From CAZGKW01 sp964526295 (GTDB lineage Bacteria; Planctomycetota; Phycisphaerae; FEN-1346), in the NCBI GenBank assembly GCA_964526295.1, contig CAZGKW010000002.1, positions 1 through 64,000 on the forward strand: a stretch of 64,000 nucleotides of DNA, given 5' to 3'. Within the stretch, counting starts at the first letter, position 1. Each line of letters opens with the position of its first letter. The position numbers and the translations under genes were made by a program. The notes beneath the pieces were generated by a model that searched no databases, was not told where the DNA came from, and saw nothing but the letters and a program-made list of their open reading frames with translations. Positions 25,299 to 33,186 of this stretch are shown piece by piece.

Positions 25299-25979
25299 AT
25301 GAATCGCAGGGACTTCGTGGGTAAACTGGCCGGCGGTTGTGCGGCTGCCGCCGGGTCTGTCTGGATCGTGGGATGCGGGCAGCGAGGAGGCATGCTTCGG
25401 GAGCCGCCTCCGCCGATCTTCGGACAGCGTCGCCGCGGCGGTCAGCCGGTGCTGGAGCCGCCCGCGCCTGCGCCTGCGCCGCCTTCGTCGGCCCCGGCGG
25501 TCCCGCAGCGGAGTCCGGCCGACTGGCGGCCAGCCGGCCGCGAGCGGCGGTGGCAGTACATCGTCCTCCACCACAGCGCGACGCCCCGCGGCTCCGCCGC
25601 CATCTTCGACAAGATCCATCGGTCCCGCGGCTGGGATGAGCTGGGCTACCACTTCGTCATCGGCAACGGCCAGGGCGCCCCGAACGGCCTCGTCGAGGTG
25701 GGCGGCCGATGGCTCAAGCAGAAGCACGGGGCCCACTGCAAGGTCGCCGAGCACCCCGAGTACAACGACTTCGGCGTGGGCGTCTGCCTGGTCGGTGACT
25801 TCGACAGGACCTATCCGACCGAGGCCCAGATCGACTCCTGCGCCCAGGTCGTTCGCTACGTCATGCGCCGCTACGGCATTCCGGCGAGCCGGATCCGCGG
25901 GCACCAGCAGCTCAAGCCGACGACCCGCTGTCCGGGCGACCACTTCCCCTACCACGAGGTCTACCGCCGGCTGGCGTAG
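25299..25979 (+). CDS. Second N-acetylmuramoyl-L-alanine amidase, Tat/lipoprotein signal
   Basis: This 226-residue amidase is paralogous to the protein encoded at 17703-18440. It shares VLHHSAT, DELGYHFVIGNG, KQKHGAHC and CPGDHFPYHEVY. Zinc ligands are in LHHS, the RGHQQ histidine and the TTRCPGDH site. The N-terminus MNRRDF looks like a Tat signal and ends in lipobox IVGC, so it is a probable lipoprotein exported folded. A Pro/Ala linker precedes the catalytic domain. It lies 172 bases after the GH-A-like gene and may be a wall-recycling enzyme. The ATG at 25299 is the best start; its ribosome site is weak. Confidence 0.85.
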   Translation: MNRRDFVGKLAGGCAAAAGSVWIVGCGQRGGMLREPPPPIFGQRRRGGQPVLEPPAPAPAPPSSAPAVPQRSPADWRPAGRERRWQYIVLHHSATPRGSAAIFDKIHRSRGWDELGYHFVIGNGQGAPNGLVEVGGRWLKQKHGAHCKVAEHPEYNDFGVGVCLVGDFDRTYPTEAQIDSCAQVVRYVMRRYGIPASRIRGHQQLKPTTRCPGDHFPYHEVYRRLA

Positions 25980-26060
25980 GGTTTCGGCCCATGGGCCCTC
26001 TTTCCGAGATGCGCTTCCTCCTCGGGTCCAGTCATGGGTTGAATGCCGCTCGTCCGCGCC

Positions 26061-26075
26061 GTTACCATTGGTAAC
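26061..26075. promoter_or_regulatory. Palindrome GTTACCA-T-TGGTAAC, candidate operator
   Basis: A perfect 7+1+7 inverted repeat lies 57 bases upstream of the GH3 gene, in a region of lower GC than its surroundings. Its size and position suit a dimeric repressor site. No matching second copy was noticed in the window. Confidence 0.3.
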
Positions 26076-26131
26076 CGCATCTCCGGCGACCGCACTATGC
26101 GGCCGGGCCAAGCCGGGCGAAGGAGAGCGAC

Positions 26132-27697
26132 GTGGGGCTTGCGGGGGCGGTGGTCGAGTTGTACCTGAAACGGTACGACCGCTGGCTGCGCCGAACGTCG
26201 GCCGAGCCGGGCCGGTATCAGCGCCGTCTCCTGGATCGGCTGGTGCGGACCGCCGAGGGCACGTGGTTCGGCCGCGAGCACGACTTCGCCTCCGTCCGCA
26301 GCCACGCCGACTTCGTCAAGGCCGTTCCGATCGCTGACTACGCAGACCGCCAGGGCGTCTTCGAGCGGATCCTGCACGGCGAGCCGGACGTTTGCTGGCC
26401 GGGGACCGTGCGGGAGTTCGCCAAGACGTCCGGCACGACGTCCGAGAGCAAGTACATCCCGACGTCGAAGGGGACCCGCCGCAACCAGGTCCGGGCGGGC
26501 CTGACGGTGCTGGCGTGCGCGGCGAAGGCCGAGCGGGGGCTCCTGGGACGCATCCTCGAGGGCGACGCCCTGCGGATCGGCGGCCGGGCCCTTGCCCCCA
26601 CCGGGTCGGGGGCGGTGGAGCGAAGCGTGGCGGACATCGCCTTCCGCTGGACGCCCTGGTTCCTGAAGAAGCAGTTCGGCCACACCGGACTGCTGGCCGT
26701 CGAGCTGTTCGAGGAACGGGCCCAGGCCACCGCCCGTCACTATGCGTCCCGCGACCTCCGGTTCATCGGGCACATGCCCACCTGGATCATGGTGATCTTC
26801 GACCGGGTCTGCGAGCTGACCGGTGCGCCGCGGGCGGGGGGCATCGGCCGCATCTGGCCGAACCTGGCCCTCTACGTCCACGGGGGGATGAACTTCGCCC
26901 CCTATCGGGCCCTGTTCGAGACCTACCTGGGGCCGGACTGCCGCCCCTACTACCAGCAGGTCTACCCGTCGACGGAGGGGTTCATCGCCCTTCAGTCCGA
27001 CCTGTCGGACCCGGCCATGGAGCTCCTAACGGACAACGAGATCTTCTTCGAGTTCGTGCCGCACGAGGAGTGGGGCAAGCCCGGCGCCCCGCGCCTGACG
27101 ATCGACCAGGTCGAGGCCGACGTGCCCTACTGTATGGTCCTCAGCACGAGCTGGGGGCTGTGGGCGTACGATCTGGGCGACATCGTCCGGTTCACGTCGG
27201 TCCGCCCGCCGCGGACCGTCTTCGCCGGCCGGCACAAGCACTTCCTGAACGCCTTCGGGGAGCACCTGACGGGCGAGCAGGTGGCCCGGGCGGCCGGGGA
27301 GGCCGGCGATGCCACCGGCGTCCGGCTGGCGGCGTTCACGGCCGCCCCGATCTACGCGGCGGGCAGGAGGCCCGTCGGGCACGTCCAGTACGTCGTGGAG
27401 TTCGCCCAGGAGCCGGACGCCGGAATCAACGCCTTCGCCCGAGAGCTCGACCGGGCCCTGGGGGCCCTCAACGCCAACTACGGCAGGAAACGCGAGAACG
27501 ACACCATGCTGGCCCCGCTGGAGGTCGTCGCCGTCCCGCCGGGCACGTTCCACGAGTGGATGAAGCGGCGCGACCGGCTCGGCGAGCAGAGCAAGGTGCC
27601 CGTCTGCGCGAACGACCGCCGCTACGCCGATGACCTGCTGGCGTCGCTCGACGCCGAGCCGGAGCGGGCCTGGGCGGCGGACCCCGCGCCTCGTTGA
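26132..27697 (+). CDS. GH3-family acyl-adenylate/acyl-amido synthetase-like protein
   Basis: This 521-residue protein of the GH3 (auxin-responsive promoter) family belongs to the adenylating ANL-like enzymes. These activate a carboxylic acid with ATP and, in plants, join it to an amino acid. The nucleotide-binding loop KTSGTTSESKYIP lies at 98-110. The HMPTW and YQQVYPSTEG motifs are those of the family. The C-terminal part has the DIVRFT and FAGRHKHFLNAFGEHLTGEQV region. The bacterial role is unknown. A GTG start at 26132 has GAAGGAGAGCGAC upstream. It precedes a very small gene and has no linked acyl-carrier or CoA gene. Confidence 0.85.
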   Translation: MGLAGAVVELYLKRYDRWLRRTSAEPGRYQRRLLDRLVRTAEGTWFGREHDFASVRSHADFVKAVPIADYADRQGVFERILHGEPDVCWPGTVREFAKTSGTTSESKYIPTSKGTRRNQVRAGLTVLACAAKAERGLLGRILEGDALRIGGRALAPTGSGAVERSVADIAFRWTPWFLKKQFGHTGLLAVELFEERAQATARHYASRDLRFIGHMPTWIMVIFDRVCELTGAPRAGGIGRIWPNLALYVHGGMNFAPYRALFETYLGPDCRPYYQQVYPSTEGFIALQSDLSDPAMELLTDNEIFFEFVPHEEWGKPGAPRLTIDQVEADVPYCMVLSTSWGLWAYDLGDIVRFTSVRPPRTVFAGRHKHFLNAFGEHLTGEQVARAAGEAGDATGVRLAAFTAAPIYAAGRRPVGHVQYVVEFAQEPDAGINAFARELDRALGALNANYGRKRENDTMLAPLEVVAVPPGTFHEWMKRRDRLGEQSKVPVCANDRRYADDLLASLDAEPERAWAADPAPR

Positions 27698-27710
27698 TGC
27701 GAGAAAAGGT

Positions 27711-27738
27711 GTGACTCCCGCGGCGGCGGGGCTAAAAT
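27711..27738 (+). promoter_or_regulatory. Candidate promoter of the 76-residue protein gene, near-leaderless
   Basis: GTGACT (27711-27716) and TAAAAT (27733-27738) are separated by 16 bases. The -10 ends only nine bases before the ATG at 27748, so transcription would begin at about the start codon. Confidence 0.45.
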
Positions 27739-27747
27739 GCCTGTGGG

Positions 27748-27978
27748 ATGTTAGACTGGGACGACCACCGCCGCCGGATGATCGCCGAGACGAGCGCCTT
27801 CATCGAATGGGGCCTGGCGAACCCGGACAAGGTCCGCTGGATCCCAACCAAGCGGGTGGGCGAGGGCGGCTTCAGCCGCGAGATGCAGGTCGCCTTCTGG
27901 GGCGGCTTGCTCGGGGCGGCCAGGCTGGCGTCCCGCGAGCTGGTCGGACGATTCCTGCGATGGATACATCTGGGCTAG
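27748..27978 (+). CDS. Small protein of unknown function
   Basis: This 76-residue protein starts MLDWDDHRRRMIAETSAFIEW and ends in an amphipathic helix (LASRELVGRFLRWIHL). It has no signal peptide or metal motif. It is soluble-looking with a mildly hydrophobic C-terminus. No ribosome site precedes the ATG, but a good -10 does, so it may be translated from a leaderless message. Its own terminator follows at 28012. I do not recognise a family. Confidence 0.5.
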   Translation: MLDWDDHRRRMIAETSAFIEWGLANPDKVRWIPTKRVGEGGFSREMQVAFWGGLLGAARLASRELVGRFLRWIHLG

Positions 27979-28011
27979 GATGCCGCGCGCCCGGTGTCTT
28001 GGCCCGGTGAC

Positions 28012-28050
28012 GAAGGGGCCCCCCGGCTTTCGGGTCGCGGGGCCCTTCTT
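28012..28050 (+). terminator. Probable intrinsic terminator after the 76-residue gene
   Basis: AAGGGGCCCC pairs with GGGGCCCTT around a 15-base loop, with one bulge, and is followed by CTT. It lies between two convergent genes (27978 and 28069) and could end transcription from both sides. Confidence 0.6.
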
Positions 28051-28068
28051 ACGTTCAGCGATGCCGCA

Positions 28069-29247
28069 TCACTCGATCGGCACGACCTTCTCGACGTGGA
28101 TCAGGTGGACCCGCCACTGCTTGACGTAGCTCCGCTTGCCGTAGACCCCGACGGTCCGGTCCAGGTGGTCCTCCAGGTCGACTTCGTCGCTTCGCAGGAC
28201 GACCGAGATGCGTCCGTCGTCGTCGGTCAGCTTGTAGCGGATAGGTGAGACGACGTCGCCCTCGACGAACTGGAGACGCCCGACGGTGCCGACCGCGTCG
28301 AACGGCTCCATCTCCCGGCGTTTGCGGGCCGCAGCCTCGGCCTCGCGGCGCTGCTCCTCGACCTCGGCCAGGGCCGTCTCGAGCTCCTTCTGGAGGGCCA
28401 GGGACTCCTCGTACTTTTCCCGCCTTTCGGCCAGGGCTTCGAGCGTGGCGATGTGCTCGGCGGCCCGCTCCTTGAGCCAGTCGGCCTGGGCCTGGTCCTG
28501 AAGCTCGGCGAACGTGGCCGTCAAGGCCTCGTAGTCCCGTTCCTCGAGGGGCTTCTGAAGCTCGTCGGCCAGGGCCTGCTCGGCCTCCCTGAACTCCTCC
28601 AGGATGCCTTCGAGCTTCGGCGACGGCGCCGGCGGGACCGGCGGGGCACCCTCGGCCCCGGCCGTCCCCATGCCGGTGCCCCCAGGGGGGCCAGGGAGGG
28701 CAGGCGGGGGTGTCGGGGGCGTCGGCGGAGTCGGGGGCGTCACAGCCAGCGGCCGGACGTAGTCGCTGGCGATGTAGGCTTGGGCCCCCTCGGGCGGCTC
28801 GACCCGGAGCATCTGCCCCTGCATCTCGCCCGTCAGCTTGACCGTGTCGCCCGCGCTCAGAAGGGCCATGACGCACCACGTCCGGCCGTGCTCGTTCACC
28901 TCGGGGCCGGCGGCATAGACGCGGGCCGAGGATGACGACACAGTGGCCGTGGTCCCGTCTTCGCCCAGGCTGACGTCGCCCCGGCGGACGAGGCCCCAGA
29001 CGCCCTCGGGGGATTCGATGGCCGCCCAACCCGCCTGTTCGTCCAGGATCGTCAACGCTGCGCCCTCGTAGGCCCGGGCGATCGGGTAGTAGTAGTTGCC
29101 TGGGCCGCATCGCACGTAGACGACGCTCCCGGTGACCGTGCCGGGACGCGGGTAGGCGGAGTCGGCGGCTTGGCCGCGAGCCGTTGACGGCCGTGCCACA
29201 GGGACCAGCAGGGCGAAACACACCAGAAGGATGATCGAGCGACGCAT
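28069..29247 (-). CDS. Secreted protein with two SH3 domains and a coiled coil
   Basis: This 392-residue exported protein has a signal at 1-26 ending ARGQA. Two bacterial SH3-like modules lie at about 38-95 (GTVTGSVVYVRCGPGNYYY) and 100-170. A proline/threonine linker with repeated TPP units (about 170-200) is followed by a coiled coil at about 210-330 with alternating charged residues. A C-terminal beta domain (331-392) carries VGRLQFVEGDVVSPIRYKL (shown in part) and looks OB-like. Bacterial SH3 domains often bind peptidoglycan. The ATG at 29247 has AAGGAGT upstream. It stands alone and converges with the 76-residue gene. Confidence 0.75.
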   Translation of the reverse strand: MRRSIILLVCFALLVPVARPSTARGQAADSAYPRPGTVTGSVVYVRCGPGNYYYPIARAYEGAALTILDEQAGWAAIESPEGVWGLVRRGDVSLGEDGTTATVSSSSARVYAAGPEVNEHGRTWCVMALLSAGDTVKLTGEMQGQMLRVEPPEGAQAYIASDYVRPLAVTPPTPPTPPTPPPALPGPPGGTGMGTAGAEGAPPVPPAPSPKLEGILEEFREAEQALADELQKPLEERDYEALTATFAELQDQAQADWLKERAAEHIATLEALAERREKYEESLALQKELETALAEVEEQRREAEAAARKRREMEPFDAVGTVGRLQFVEGDVVSPIRYKLTDDDGRISVVLRSDEVDLEDHLDRTVGVYGKRSYVKQWRVHLIHVEKVVPIE

Positions 29248-29399
29248 CGGACCACTCCTTCCTACCGACCGGCAGGACCTTGGCGGGGCGGATGCCCGAA
29301 ACCGGGCGAAACGACGTCCTTCATCACTCGACCCTATCCCCCCCCTGGCCGGATGTCAATCCAAAAGGCCCTCTCTCCGGCGGCGGGCGGGCCGACGGC

Positions 29400-30095
29400 T
29401 CACTCTTCGCCGGCCAGGCGGTCGAGCAGCGTCTCCAGCAGGGCCTGCGTCGCCTCGATCCGCGCTGGCGCCGGCAGCATCGCCTCGGCCGGCTGGACGA
29501 ACGGGCCGCCCGTCAGCTCGCCGGCGCAATGGGCGATCATCTTCCGGATGCTCGCCTCGGAGTAGTCCAGGTGGAACTGGAGGCCGACGAGGCGGCGGCC
29601 GACGACGAACGCCTGGTTCGGGCAGGCATCCGTCTCGGCGACCCGGAGCGCCCCGGGCGGCAGGTCGAACGTGTCGCCGTGCCAGTGAAATGCGAGGAAC
29701 TCGCTCGGGAAGGCCTCCAGGAAAGGGTCGCGCCGGCCCTCGCCCGTCAGGCGCACCGGGAACCAACCGATCTCCCGGCGAGCGGCCCGATAGACCCGCC
29801 CGCCCAGGACGGACGCCAGGAGCTGGGCCCCGAGGCAGACCCCCAGGACGGTCCGTCCGGCCTCGACGGCCTCGGCGATGCGCCGCTTCTCTGCCGCCAG
29901 CCACGGATACCGGGCCTCCTCGTCGGCGTTCATCGGGCCGCCCATGACGACGAGCCAGTCGAACGCATCGGCCTGCGGCGGCGATTCGCCGGCGTAGAGG
30001 AGGGTCCGCGTCACCTCGTGGTCGCGGGCCCGGGCCCAGACGCCGATGTTGGCGGCGTCCTCGAACGGCACGTGCTGAAGGACGTGGATGCGCAT
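29400..30095 (-). CDS. Class I glutamine amidotransferase (GMP synthase-like)
   Basis: This 231-residue single-domain glutaminase has nucleophile C87 in GVCLGAQ. The oxyanion region is VVMGGPMNADEE. The catalytic histidine is H175 in GLQFHLDYSE. The usual third residue (Glu two after His) is replaced by Asp at 177, with a Glu at 180. Such free-standing proteins resemble GMP synthase amidotransferase domains but lack a synthase part, so the nitrogen acceptor is unknown. Translation starts at 30095; it follows the radical SAM gene on the same strand with a 30-base gap, suggesting a shared transcript. Confidence 0.85.
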   Translation of the reverse strand: MRIHVLQHVPFEDAANIGVWARARDHEVTRTLLYAGESPPQADAFDWLVVMGGPMNADEEARYPWLAAEKRRIAEAVEAGRTVLGVCLGAQLLASVLGGRVYRAARREIGWFPVRLTGEGRRDPFLEAFPSEFLAFHWHGDTFDLPPGALRVAETDACPNQAFVVGRRLVGLQFHLDYSEASIRKMIAHCAGELTGGPFVQPAEAMLPAPARIEATQALLETLLDRLAGEE

Positions 30096-30125
30096 GCGAC
30101 CTCGGAGGCGATGCCTGGGCCCCTG

Positions 30126-31634
30126 TCACCCGGCCGCGTCGGCGGGGGACGCAGGGGCCGAGGGCTGCGACGGCTCCCGACGGAGGACCTCCTCCCATTC
30201 CGCCGCGTTGTACTTGCAGCCGGGGTCGGCCCGCCGCAGGTCGCCGAAGTAGCCGTGGCTCCGGGCCCGGCATCCGCCGCAGTGGTACCGATAGTCGCAG
30301 ACGCGGCAGTGGCCCGTGCGGTCGTCGCGGTCGCGGACCTGCCGCATCACGGGGTGGTTCCACATCGCGTCGAACGCGTGGGTACGGAAGCTGCCGACCT
30401 TAATGGGCATGAAGACGCAGGGCGTTACGTCGCCGTTCGGCTGGAGGGCGATGTAGCACCGCCCCGCGCCGCAGCCGCCGACGTACTTCGCCAGCGTCCG
30501 CGTCATCCGCCCCCCGCCGTAGCCGTAGTGGCCCGTGTTGACCGGCCCGTGGGGGTCGCCCAGCTCCAGGCAGGCCCGGCCGTACTGCGGGGCGCTCGAC
30601 ATGATGCTGATCCGCCCCTCGACGAGGTACCGCTGGAGGACGGCGAGCATCCGTTCCCGCTCTTCGGGCGAGAGGTCTTGGTCGGCGATCTGGCGGCCCC
30701 GGCCCGTCGGGATGAAGTTGAACGCGTAGAACGTATCGACGCCCTCGCAGATGCACCACTCCAGCATCGGTTCCAGCTCGGCCAGGTTCCACCGCGTGAC
30801 GGTCATCGCCACGCCGCACTTCATCCGGTCCGAGGCCGCGACGGTCCGGATGCCCCGGACGGCGGCGTCCCAGTAGCCCGCCGCGCCGCGGAAGGCGTCG
30901 TGCCGGGCCGGGTCGACCGAGTCGAGGCTGATCTCGGCGTAGCGGATGCCCGCATCGGCCATCGCGTCGACCCGCTCCGGCGTGAGGAGCGTCCCGTTCG
31001 TCGCGACCGTCAGGTGCATGCCGAAGTCGCGGGCGTAGGAGGCCACGTCGAGGAACGTCGGGCCCATCAGCGGCTCGCCGCCCGAGAAGGCGATCATCGC
31101 CACGTCCCGGTCGGCCAGTATGTCGACGATCCGCTTCTGCTCGGCGAGGTCCAGCTCGTCGTCGGCGCGTCGGCCGGCGTCCTGGTAGCAGTGGCGGCAG
31201 CGGAGGTTGCACGCCTGGGTGAAGTTCCAGACGACCATCAGGGGGGCGACGAATTGCTGGGGCCTGGTCAGGCCCAGATGTCCGACGCTCCGGACGGTCG
31301 CCGCCAGGCCCCGCCGCGTCGCGGGGTTGCCGAGGACGCGGCCGCGGATGGTCTCGGGTGCGGCGCCCGTCCGGCGGCGGATATACTCGGTCAGCAGGCA
31401 GGGCAGGGCGAATTGGGGCTGCCACCACCGGACCGAGCCGTCGGCGTAGGCCTCGAAGAAGCGGTCGAGCCAGGACCGGTGGCCGTGGCGCGGGCGGCCG
31501 TCCCCGGCACGCTCCACGATCGGCCCATCCGGCCCCGGCGGCTTGGCCGTCATCCACCTGAGGAGCCGCCGCACCTCCGGCCGGGCCATGAGGCGCTCGA
31601 TCTTCTCCGCTTCGTTCATGGTCGTGCCGTTCAT
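30126..31634 (-). CDS. Radical SAM protein with SPASM domain
   Basis: This 502-residue enzyme has the 4Fe-4S cluster motif CNLRCRHC (C142, C146, C149), with SAM-binding FSGGEP and VATNGT. The C-terminal SPASM region has cysteines in GCGAGRC, VTPC, HCRVC, HCGGC and GC, enough for two auxiliary clusters. An N-terminal extension of about 130 residues precedes the radical fold, as in several AhbC/NirJ-like and peptide-modifying members. No signal peptide is present. The ATG at 31634 or 31619 is the start; neither has a strong ribosome site. The glutamine amidotransferase gene follows on the same strand. No precursor peptide gene is visible nearby, so substrate and pathway are open. Confidence 0.82.
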   Translation of the reverse strand: MNGTTMNEAEKIERLMARPEVRRLLRWMTAKPPGPDGPIVERAGDGRPRHGHRSWLDRFFEAYADGSVRWWQPQFALPCLLTEYIRRRTGAAPETIRGRVLGNPATRRGLAATVRSVGHLGLTRPQQFVAPLMVVWNFTQACNLRCRHCYQDAGRRADDELDLAEQKRIVDILADRDVAMIAFSGGEPLMGPTFLDVASYARDFGMHLTVATNGTLLTPERVDAMADAGIRYAEISLDSVDPARHDAFRGAAGYWDAAVRGIRTVAASDRMKCGVAMTVTRWNLAELEPMLEWCICEGVDTFYAFNFIPTGRGRQIADQDLSPEERERMLAVLQRYLVEGRISIMSSAPQYGRACLELGDPHGPVNTGHYGYGGGRMTRTLAKYVGGCGAGRCYIALQPNGDVTPCVFMPIKVGSFRTHAFDAMWNHPVMRQVRDRDDRTGHCRVCDYRYHCGGCRARSHGYFGDLRRADPGCKYNAAEWEEVLRREPSQPSAPASPADAAG

Positions 31635-31814
31635 CTTAGGCTCGGCCCGGCGGGCGAACAAGGCCCCGCCATTCCGGACCGGGCGATGCGCCGCCGTGCG
31701 AAGGGGACCCCGGCGGCGCCGATCAAAGGGCTTGAATGTGCCGCCCCGCCGCGTATGCTCAAGGGCCCGGCTGCGCATCGTCTGAGACACGGCCCGGGGC
31801 AGCGACGGAGGCCA
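31635..31814. other. Intergenic spacer, no gene found
   Basis: This is the gap between the divergent radical SAM gene and the tandem repeat. I see no supported gene or clear promoter in it; together with the repeat (31815-32011) it fills the 404 bases before the PfkB gene. Confidence 0.5.
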
Positions 31815-32011
31815 AGGAGGCCCCGCCGCGGCCCATTGGATGGTCCGGCCGCACACGGATTGTATCGCGGTGGGTCGAGCGGCGGTGGGTCGAGGAGGCC
31901 CCGCTGCGGTCCATTGGATGGCCCGGCCGCGCACGGATTGTGCCGCGGTGGGTCGAGCGGCGGTGGGTCGAGGAGGCCCCGCCGCGGCCCATTGGATGGT
32001 CCGGCCGCGCG
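31815..32011 (+). repeat. 78-bp tandem repeat, about 2.5 copies, before the PfkB gene
   Basis: The block that begins AGGAGGCCCCGCCGCGG recurs with period 78 at 31815, 31893 and 31971, the third copy being partial. Differences between copies are few. Each full copy contains two adjacent GCGGTGGGTCGAG elements. Since 78 is a multiple of three, the repeat stays open in several frames, including the frame of the PfkB kinase gene that starts at 32039. It occupies most of the 400-base divergent gap with the radical SAM gene. Confidence 0.9.
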
Positions 32012-32038
32012 AGCCCGTTCAAGCAACGGAGGCGTTCC

Positions 32039-32977
32039 GTGACACAACCCCTTCTGGTCGTCGGGTCGATCGCGTTCGACACGGTCGAGACGCCGCACGG
32101 CGTGGCCGAGGACGTCCTGGGCGGGTCGGCGGTCTATTTCTCGGTGGCCGCCTCGTACTTCGCCCCGGTCCGCCTGGTGGGCGTCGTGGGCGAGGACTTC
32201 CGCGACGATTTCCGGGCCGTCCTCGAGACCCACGACGTCGACACCGCCGGGCTCCAGGTCGTCGAGGGCGGCCGGACGTTTCGTTGGCGCGGCACGTACG
32301 AAGGGGACATGAACGAGGCCCGGACCGACGAGGTCCACCTGAACGTGTTCGGCGACTTCCGGCCCGAGATTCCCGAGCCGTGGCGCGACACGCCCCTCGT
32401 GTTCCTGGCCAACGGCAGCCCCGCGACGCAGATGTCCGTCCTGGAGCAGGTCGAGCGGCCGGCGCTCGTGGTGGCCGACACGATGAACCTGTGGATCGAG
32501 ACGACACCCGACGCGCTCCTGGAGCTGATCGGCCGGATTGACGGGCTCGTCCTGAACGACGCCGAGGCCCGGATGCTGACCGGCGAGGCGAACCTGATCG
32601 CCGCCGCCGAGCGGGTGCTCGACCTCGGCCCCCGGTTCGTCGTCGTCAAGAAGGGCGAGCACGGGGCGATCCTTGTCGGTCGCGAGCACGGCGAGGAACA
32701 CCAGGCCGTCGGCCGGCTCGTGTGCCCCCTGCCCGGGTTCCCTTGCCCGGAAGTGCGCGACCCGACGGGGGCGGGCGACTCGTTCGCCGGGGGCATGATG
32801 GGTTGCCTGGCGGGGACCGGGCAGTACGACTTCGCGGGCCTTCGGCAGGCGATGGCCTTCGGGACCGTCACGGCGAGCTACACGGTGGAGGACTTCAGCC
32901 TCCGCCGCCTGGCGAGCCTGTCGCGCGAAGACATCGAGAAGCGTGTGGGCTTATATCGTGACATGCTGACGCTGTAG
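32039..32977 (+). CDS. PfkB family carbohydrate/nucleoside kinase
   Basis: This 312-residue ribokinase-fold kinase phosphorylates a sugar or nucleoside with ATP. The N-terminal motif VVGSIAFDTV and the glycine pair in VLGGSAVYFS are normal. The C-terminal signature DPTGAGDSFAGG supplies the catalytic aspartate and anion hole near residue 250. The GTG start at 32039 has GGAGG eight bases upstream and gives the usual length. Reading upstream in the same frame would fuse about 100 residues of the 78-bp repeat (26-residue units rich in W and R) to the enzyme; I consider that less likely. The substrate cannot be told from sequence. Confidence 0.87.
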   Translation: MTQPLLVVGSIAFDTVETPHGVAEDVLGGSAVYFSVAASYFAPVRLVGVVGEDFRDDFRAVLETHDVDTAGLQVVEGGRTFRWRGTYEGDMNEARTDEVHLNVFGDFRPEIPEPWRDTPLVFLANGSPATQMSVLEQVERPALVVADTMNLWIETTPDALLELIGRIDGLVLNDAEARMLTGEANLIAAAERVLDLGPRFVVVKKGEHGAILVGREHGEEHQAVGRLVCPLPGFPCPEVRDPTGAGDSFAGGMMGCLAGTGQYDFAGLRQAMAFGTVTASYTVEDFSLRRLASLSREDIEKRVGLYRDMLTL

Positions 32978-32997
32978 ATTGCTCGCGTGTGGTCCTC

Positions 32998-33074
32998 GGC
33001 CCGCAAGCGGGCCGGCGCGTTTCGCCGCCCGGCTTGCCGGGCGCGTCGATCGGTCCTCGGCCCGCAAGCGGGCC
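32998..33074. repeat. REP palindromes left of the RAYT gene
   Basis: Two identical palindromes, GGCCCGC-AA-GCGGGCC, lie at 32998-33013 and 33059-33074, each preceded by GGTCCTC. Between them is a related palindrome of opposite loop, GCCCGGC-TT-GCCGGGC (33027-33042). This is the head-to-tail and inverted arrangement of REP elements. Confidence 0.85.
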
Positions 33075-33147
33075 GGCGAAACGTGCGTGACGGGCGTTTG
33101 GCGCAAGGGGCTGAGCGCGGCGCATGCGCCGGGCCGGCGCGTTTCGC

Positions 33148-33165
33148 CGCCGCGCTTGCGCGGCG
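33148..33165. repeat. REP-like palindrome CGCCGCGC-TT-GCGCGGCG
   Basis: This stem of eight base pairs with a TT loop lies just before the RAYT start codon and matches the TT-loop palindrome at 33027-33042 in type. It may mark the edge of the mobile unit or be a site the transposase recognises. Confidence 0.65.
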
Positions 33166-33186
33166 CTACAGAGAGAGGCGCCAGGC

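Noticed and set aside
23420..25393. Long minus-strand frame opposite the clan GH-A-like hydrolase
   Set aside because: Its sequence has no recognisable motif, while the plus strand has a signal peptide and the FWNEPYL motif.
29400..31634. Radical SAM plus amidotransferase considered as a RiPP-type biosynthetic cluster
   Set aside because: No small precursor gene, transporter or leader-binding domain is visible next to them.
31815..32011. Tandem repeat considered as a CRISPR array
   Set aside because: The units are 78 bp and contiguous, with no unique spacers and no cas genes nearby.
31736..32038. N-terminal extension of the PfkB kinase through the 78-bp repeat
   Set aside because: A good ribosome site lies before GTG 32039 and the enzyme then has its normal length; the extension is repetitive and unlike any kinase.
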